From the NCBI GenBank assembly GCA_028875085.1, contig JAPPFU010000225.1:1-9109 (forward strand): 9,109 nt of DNA. The letters are read 5' to 3'. This stretch comes from Chloroflexota bacterium (GTDB lineage: Bacteria; Chloroflexota; Dehalococcoidia; Lucifugimonadales; Australimonadaceae). This document shows positions 5,983-9,109 of this stretch, piece by piece. Within the stretch, counting starts at the first letter, position 1; each line of letters opens with the position of its first letter. Made by a program: the position numbers and the translations under genes. The notes under the pieces were generated by a model, which saw nothing but the letters and a program-made list of their open reading frames with translations, had not been told where the DNA came from and searched no databases.

Positions 5983-6300
5983 ATGGACCTGCGATTCGAG
6001 CGCGAGTGCCGCACGCCACACTCCGAGGTGTACACCATCTTCGACGAAGACCAGCCCCAAGGCCGGTTCGACGTTCACTTCGCCGGCAACCTCATCCACT
6101 GCACGCTCACCGTGTCCGAGCGCTTCACCCAAGACGAGATTCAAGACCTCATCGACGACCTCGACTCGGAGTTGCTCGACGCCATCGGCCTCACCCGCGA
6201 CGACCTCATCATCCACGTTCACCAGGGCCGCGAGGTCGGCGTCTTCTCCAGCCGCGAGTACAGTGAGGGCGAGGAGGCCGCGCCCCCCGGCGAGAACTAG
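5983..6300 (+). CDS. Conserved-looking 105-residue protein of unknown function
   Basis: I cannot name this protein. It is acidic and soluble, with no signal peptide, membrane segment or cysteine cluster. The pattern (SEVYTIFD, GRFDVHFAGN, HCTLTVSE, a helix QDEIQDLIDDLDSELLD, RDDLIIHVHQG, then GVFSSREY) suggests a single small alpha/beta domain with strands before and after one amphipathic helix. The last 15 residues are a disordered acidic tail. The ATG at 5983 has a good AGGAG (5971-5975) with 7-base spacing, and it lies 18 bases after the proA stop, so it is probably co-transcribed with proBA. Its orderly strand-helix-strand pattern and own ribosome site argue for a real gene. The position suggests a possible accessory role, but nothing in the sequence defines it. 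Confidence 0.8.
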   Translation: MDLRFERECRTPHSEVYTIFDEDQPQGRFDVHFAGNLIHCTLTVSERFTQDEIQDLIDDLDSELLDAIGLTRDDLIIHVHQGREVGVFSSREYSEGEEAAPPGEN

Positions 6301-6335
6301 CGCCCGGCGCGCGAGCAGGAGAGGCGAGCGCGCCC

Positions 6336-7175
6336 ATGGTCATCGACGCCCATACTCACCTCCTGCCGCCCTCCTTCCCTGCGCGCATCGCGGAGCTGCG
6401 CCGCCGCGATCGCACGATGGCGACGCTGTTCGCGCGCGACGGCGCCAAGATGGCGACGGCGGAGGACCTTATCGGCGCGATGGACGCGGTGGGCGTGGAC
6501 GCGGCGGCGGCGGCGGGCTACGGCTGGACGGACGCCGGCGTGGCGCGCGAGTCGAACGACTACATCCTCGAATCGGCGGCGCGCTTCCCTGGGCGCATCC
6601 TGCCCTTCTGCAGCGTCAACCCCGCGTGTGGCGCCGCAGCCGTGGAGGAGATCGAGCGCTGCGCCGCCGCAGGCGCCGTCGGCGTCGGCGAACTGCACTT
6701 CTCCAGCCAGGGCGTGCGCGTCCCCGATGGCGAGGGGCTGGCGGAGGCGATGGACGCCGCGCGGCGCCTGCGTCTGCCGGTGCTGCTCCACGGCTCGGAG
6801 CCGGTCGGCCACCTCTACGACGGCAAAGGCGACACCGGCCCCGAACGCTTGCTGGCGATGGCGGAGACCTACCCCGACAACGCGTTCATCTTCGCCCACT
6901 GGGGCGGCGGTCTGCCCTTCTACGCGCTGATGCCGGAGGTGCGCGAGGCGCTGCGTAACGTCTACTTCGACTCCGCCGCCACCCTTCTGCTCTACGGAGG
7001 CGAAGTCTTCTCCGTCGCGGCGCAGGCCGTCGGAATCGACCGCATCCTCTTCGCGTCCGACTACCCGCTGCTCGACCAGGCCAAGGTGATGGCGCAAGCG
7101 CGGGAGGCGCTGGGCGCCCAGGCGCATCAGGCGCTCCACGCCAACGCCGCGCGCCTGTTCGGAATCGAGGACTGA
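6336..7175 (+). CDS. Amidohydrolase-superfamily metal-dependent hydrolase
   Basis: This 279-residue TIM-barrel hydrolase belongs to the amidohydrolase superfamily (amidohydrolase-related / TatD-like branch). The metal-binding set is visible in order: HxH at H6 and H8 (DAHTHLL), E119 in GVGELHF, H152 in LLHGSEP, H188 in FAHWGGG, and the catalytic aspartate D242 in FASDYPLLD. Relatives hydrolyse or decarboxylate varied substrates, and TatD proteins are metal-dependent nucleases, so the substrate cannot be read from sequence. AHWGGG and SDYP favour the amidohydrolase-2 (decarboxylase-like) branch. The ATG at 6336 has an AGGAGAGG run (6317-6324) 11 bases upstream. The gene starts 35 bases after the unknown protein, and its TGA overlaps the next ATG (TGATG), so it is translationally coupled to the glycosylase gene. 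Confidence 0.88.
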   Translation: MVIDAHTHLLPPSFPARIAELRRRDRTMATLFARDGAKMATAEDLIGAMDAVGVDAAAAAGYGWTDAGVARESNDYILESAARFPGRILPFCSVNPACGAAAVEEIERCAAAGAVGVGELHFSSQGVRVPDGEGLAEAMDAARRLRLPVLLHGSEPVGHLYDGKGDTGPERLLAMAETYPDNAFIFAHWGGGLPFYALMPEVREALRNVYFDSAATLLLYGGEVFSVAAQAVGIDRILFASDYPLLDQAKVMAQAREALGAQAHQALHANAARLFGIED

Positions 7176-7744
7176 TGGCCGAGCCGAACGGCGACCCCAA
7201 GACCCTCCCCGACTACCTGCGTGAGGGGCTGGACATCGTGTTCGTCGGCATCAACCCCGGCGCGTCGTCCGTCGTGGCGGGCCACTACTTCTCCGGGCGC
7301 TACAACCGCTTCTGGCCCGCGCTCAACCTCTCCGGCATCGCCGGGCCGCGGCCGCTCGGCCCGCAAGACGACGTGCGGATGAACGACCTGGGGTTCGGGC
7401 TAACGGACGTGGTGAAGCGCCCGAGCCGCGTCGCGTCGGAGTTGCGTGCGGCGGACTACCGCCGATGGGCGCCCCTCGCGCGGGAGCGGCTCATCGCGGC
7501 GCGGCCGCTGGTGGTCTGCTTCAACGGCATCACCGGCTACAAGCACTTCCTGCGCTACGCCGAAGGTGAAGACGCGGCGTCCGCCTTGGGGGAGCAGGAG
7601 CGCCGTCTGGGGAATAGCGTGGTCTTCGTTGCGCCAAGCCCAAGTCCGGCCAACGCTTCCTATTCGCTTGAGGCCATCGCCGAGTGGTATCGGCGATTGG
7701 GCGCGGTGCGCGACCGCCTCAAAGGCGCCGGAGGCGCTCCGTGA
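7175..7744 (+). CDS. mug: Mismatch-specific uracil/thymine DNA glycosylase (Mug/TDG family)
   Basis: The 189-residue protein matches the Mug/TDG branch of the uracil-DNA glycosylase superfamily, which removes U or T (and etheno-C) opposite G to begin base-excision repair. Diagnostic motif 1 is GINPGASS (25-32) with N27 as the catalytic asparagine of the family. It is followed by YNRFWPAL (43-50) and DLGFGLTDVVKRPS (71-84), all aligning well with E. coli Mug. Motif 2, the strand-intercalating segment, reads PSPSPANASYSLE (154-166) instead of the E. coli NPSGLSR, so the mismatch preference may differ. The ATG overlaps the preceding TGA by one base, and the stop overlaps the next gene's GTG by several bases. 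The N-terminal 18 residues lie before the conserved fold. Confidence 0.9.
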   Translation: MAEPNGDPKTLPDYLREGLDIVFVGINPGASSVVAGHYFSGRYNRFWPALNLSGIAGPRPLGPQDDVRMNDLGFGLTDVVKRPSRVASELRAADYRRWAPLARERLIAARPLVVCFNGITGYKHFLRYAEGEDAASALGEQERRLGNSVVFVAPSPSPANASYSLEAIAEWYRRLGAVRDRLKGAGGAP

Positions 7745-8322
7745 GCGAGCGGCTGCGCCTGTTCGTCGCCGTGGAGGCGCCTGCGCCAGTCCGCGACGCG
7801 CTGACGGCGGCGCAAGCCGAGATGCGGCGGCGGACGCGGAGCCGCCTGCGCTGGATGAAGCCGGACGCGCTTCACCTCACGCTGCGTTTCCTTGGCGAGA
7901 TTGACGCCGCGGCCGCGCCACAACTATCGGCGGCGGTGGAGCGCGCCGCGAGTGGATGCAAACCGTTCGCGCTGCGCCTCGCGCGCGTCGAGGCATTCCC
8001 CGGCGGGACGTCGCCACGCGTCGTGTGGGTGGGAATCGACGGCGACCTGGAAGCGCTCGAGGCGTTGCGGCAGGCGGTGGAGGCGGAGTTGGAAGCGGCG
8101 GGGTTCACGCGGGAGCGCCGCCGTTTCGTCCCGCACGTCACTCTGGCGCGGGTTCCGGGCGGCGTCCGTCCCGACGAGGCGTCGGGACTGCGGGCGGCGT
8201 TGCCAGGCGCGCCACTGGCCGCGCCGGAGTTCGCCGTCGAGCGCGTCGCCCTCATCCACAGCACGCTCACGCCGGAAGGCTCGGTCTACCGGACGATTGC
8301 CCGAGCGGTTCTCACCGGATAA
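7741..8322 (+). CDS. thpR: RNA 2',3'-cyclic phosphodiesterase
   Basis: ThpR (formerly LigT, 2'-5' RNA ligase) belongs to the 2H phosphoesterase superfamily and opens 2',3'-cyclic phosphate RNA ends to 2'-phosphates. The two catalytic HxT motifs are present, H45-L-T47 in LHLTLRFLG and H132-V-T134 in PHVTLAR, separated by the usual spacing. LRLFVAVEAP at the N-terminus and WVGID near 96-100 are also family-like. I chose the GTG at 7741 because GGAGG (7730-7734) sits six bases before it and the protein then begins MSERLRLFVA as homologues do, giving 193 residues. An in-frame ATG at 7684 would add 19 residues inside mug with no support. GTGA overlaps the mug stop by 4 bases. The stop lies 15 bases from the convergent ABC gene. 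Confidence 0.93.
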   Translation: MSERLRLFVAVEAPAPVRDALTAAQAEMRRRTRSRLRWMKPDALHLTLRFLGEIDAAAAPQLSAAVERAASGCKPFALRLARVEAFPGGTSPRVVWVGIDGDLEALEALRQAVEAELEAAGFTRERRRFVPHVTLARVPGGVRPDEASGLRAALPGAPLAAPEFAVERVALIHSTLTPEGSVYRTIARAVLTG

Positions 8323-8337
8323 GGGCAGCCGCGCGCC

Positions 8338-9109
8338 CTATTCGATCCGCCACGAGTGCTCCACCTGAAACACGCCGTGGCGGTGGCCTTGCATCGACTT
8401 GCCGGTGCCGTAGAAGTCGCCGTCGGCCACGTCGATGTAACCCGCGTCGATCTGGTCGGCGGTGTGCCCCTGGACGCTCGCCCACAGCGTAACCGTGTAG
8501 TGGTCGGCGAGTAGCGGTAGGCGCGGCGCCTCGACGACGATTCGCCCGCGTTCCGGCGCGTGCTCGAAGCGCTGCCCCGTCGCCTCCGTCCAGAAGGTCA
8601 GCACGACATGGCCGAGCGAGTTCGCGAGTTGGAACCTGGCCGTCACGTCGCGGACGCCCGGCTCGGCGGCGTACTCGGCCACCAGGCGCACGCTGTCGCC
8701 CGACATTACCGACGGCGCCGGCGCGCCGTCCGCGCCCTCCACCCGGAACGCCGTGAAGCGCAGCCGTCCCGTTCCCTCGCGGTCGCGCCGCTCTGCCAGG
8801 TCGCCGCCCGCCCCCGCCTCGCTCGCCGCCAGGTAGCGCCGCACCACCTCCTCCGTCTCGCCGATGGCGGAGACGCTGCCCTGGTCGAGCCAGACGGCGC
8901 GCGCACACAAGCCGGTTACGGCGGCCAGGTTGTGGCTCACCAGCAGCACCGTGCGCCCCTCGGCGGAGACATCGTGCACTTTGCCCAGACACTTTCGCTG
9001 GAACTCCGCGTCGCCCACGGCCAGCACCTCGTCCACGACCAGGATGTCCGGCTCCAGGTGAGCGGCGACCGAGAAGGCAAGGCGCAGGAACATGCCGCTG
9101 GAGTAGTGC
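8338..9109 (-). CDS. Wzt-like ABC transporter ATPase for polysaccharide export (partial, N-terminus outside window)
   Basis: The gene enters from the right edge and ends at TAG (8340-8338), leaving about 256 residues. The visible ATPase half has the family-specific signature HYSSGM in place of LSGGQ, then AFSVAAHLEPDILVVDEVLAVGD with Walker B and its glutamate, a D-loop, and the switch histidine in LLVSHN. From about residue 110 of the fragment a beta-rich C-terminal domain follows (RLRFTAFRVEG, SGDSVRLVAEY, then DFYGTGKSMQG and a terminal W-R-I), matching the Wzt C-terminal glycan-binding domain. Such ATPases pair with a Wzm-type permease to export O-antigen or other cell-surface glycans. 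The Walker A region and the permease gene should lie to the right. The TagH and KpsT families lack this C-terminal domain, so Wzt-like is preferred. Confidence 0.92.
   Translation of the reverse strand, partial: HYSSGMFLRLAFSVAAHLEPDILVVDEVLAVGDAEFQRKCLGKVHDVSAEGRTVLLVSHNLAAVTGLCARAVWLDQGSVSAIGETEEVVRRYLAASEAGAGGDLAERRDREGTGRLRFTAFRVEGADGAPAPSVMSGDSVRLVAEYAAEPGVRDVTARFQLANSLGHVVLTFWTEATGQRFEHAPERGRIVVEAPRLPLLADHYTVTLWASVQGHTADQIDAGYIDVADGDFYGTGKSMQGHRHGVFQVEHSWRIE

Noticed and set aside
7684..7740. ATG at 7684 as the start of thpR
   Set aside because: It would add 19 residues unlike the family inside mug; the GTG at 7741 has GGAGG at proper spacing and gives the expected N-terminus.
8322..8339. 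Small hairpin (AGGGC/GCCCT) between convergent thpR and the ABC gene as a bidirectional terminator
   Set aside because: Only 5 bp of stem with an 8-base loop and no T-run on either side; this is not distinguishable from chance in such GC-rich DNA.
1..9109. Mobile elements, CRISPR arrays, att sites or horizontally acquired islands
   Set aside because: No transposase, integrase, direct-repeat array or abrupt composition change is visible; the genes are mostly conserved housekeeping functions.

Overview
This is an ordinary-looking stretch of bacterial chromosome. It is very GC-rich, roughly two thirds or more by eye, densely coded, and has clear Shine-Dalgarno sequences and overlapping stop/start codons. 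I see no phage, transposon, CRISPR array, rRNA or tRNA. The organism cannot be named from this sequence. The eukaryote-like (type 2) isoleucyl-tRNA synthetase tail, the high GC and the small unknown protein after proA fit a GC-rich Chloroflexota-type bacterium, but that is a low-confidence guess.

Left part (1-1340, + strand): the 3' end of ileS, then a 255-base gap, then rph (RNase PH). The gap is the most interesting part of the window. It holds an extended -10 promoter, a compact and highly foldable RNA whose first helix begins at the predicted transcription start, and a strong terminator-like hairpin. A separate TATACT box just upstream of rph follows. I read this as a stand-alone small structured RNA, or a riboswitch-like leader, of a class I do not recognise.

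Middle left (1354-3330, - strand): a three-gene run transcribed leftwards: ilvE (branched-chain aminotransferase), a small three-helix membrane protein of unknown function, and a PAP2-fold membrane protein. The last two are joined by a TAATG overlap. The PAP2 protein keeps motif 3 but has lost the usual lysine of motif 1 and the histidine of motif 2. ilvE has a very good promoter (TTGACA, 18 bases, GATAAT), followed at once by a 9-bp GC hairpin.

Centre and right (3527-8322, + strand): a divergent promoter (TATAAT) drives proB and proA, the first two steps of proline synthesis from glutamate. They are followed closely by an unknown 105-residue protein, an amidohydrolase, a Mug/TDG-type mismatch DNA glycosylase and the RNA 2',3'-cyclic phosphodiesterase ThpR. 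Spacing is tight throughout (2, 18 and 35 bases, then 1- and 4-base overlaps), so all six may be one transcription unit that combines amino-acid synthesis with nucleic-acid maintenance.

Right edge (8338-9109, - strand): the C-terminal part of a Wzt-like ABC ATPase with its glycan-binding domain. It marks the end of a polysaccharide-export locus lying to the right, outside the window.
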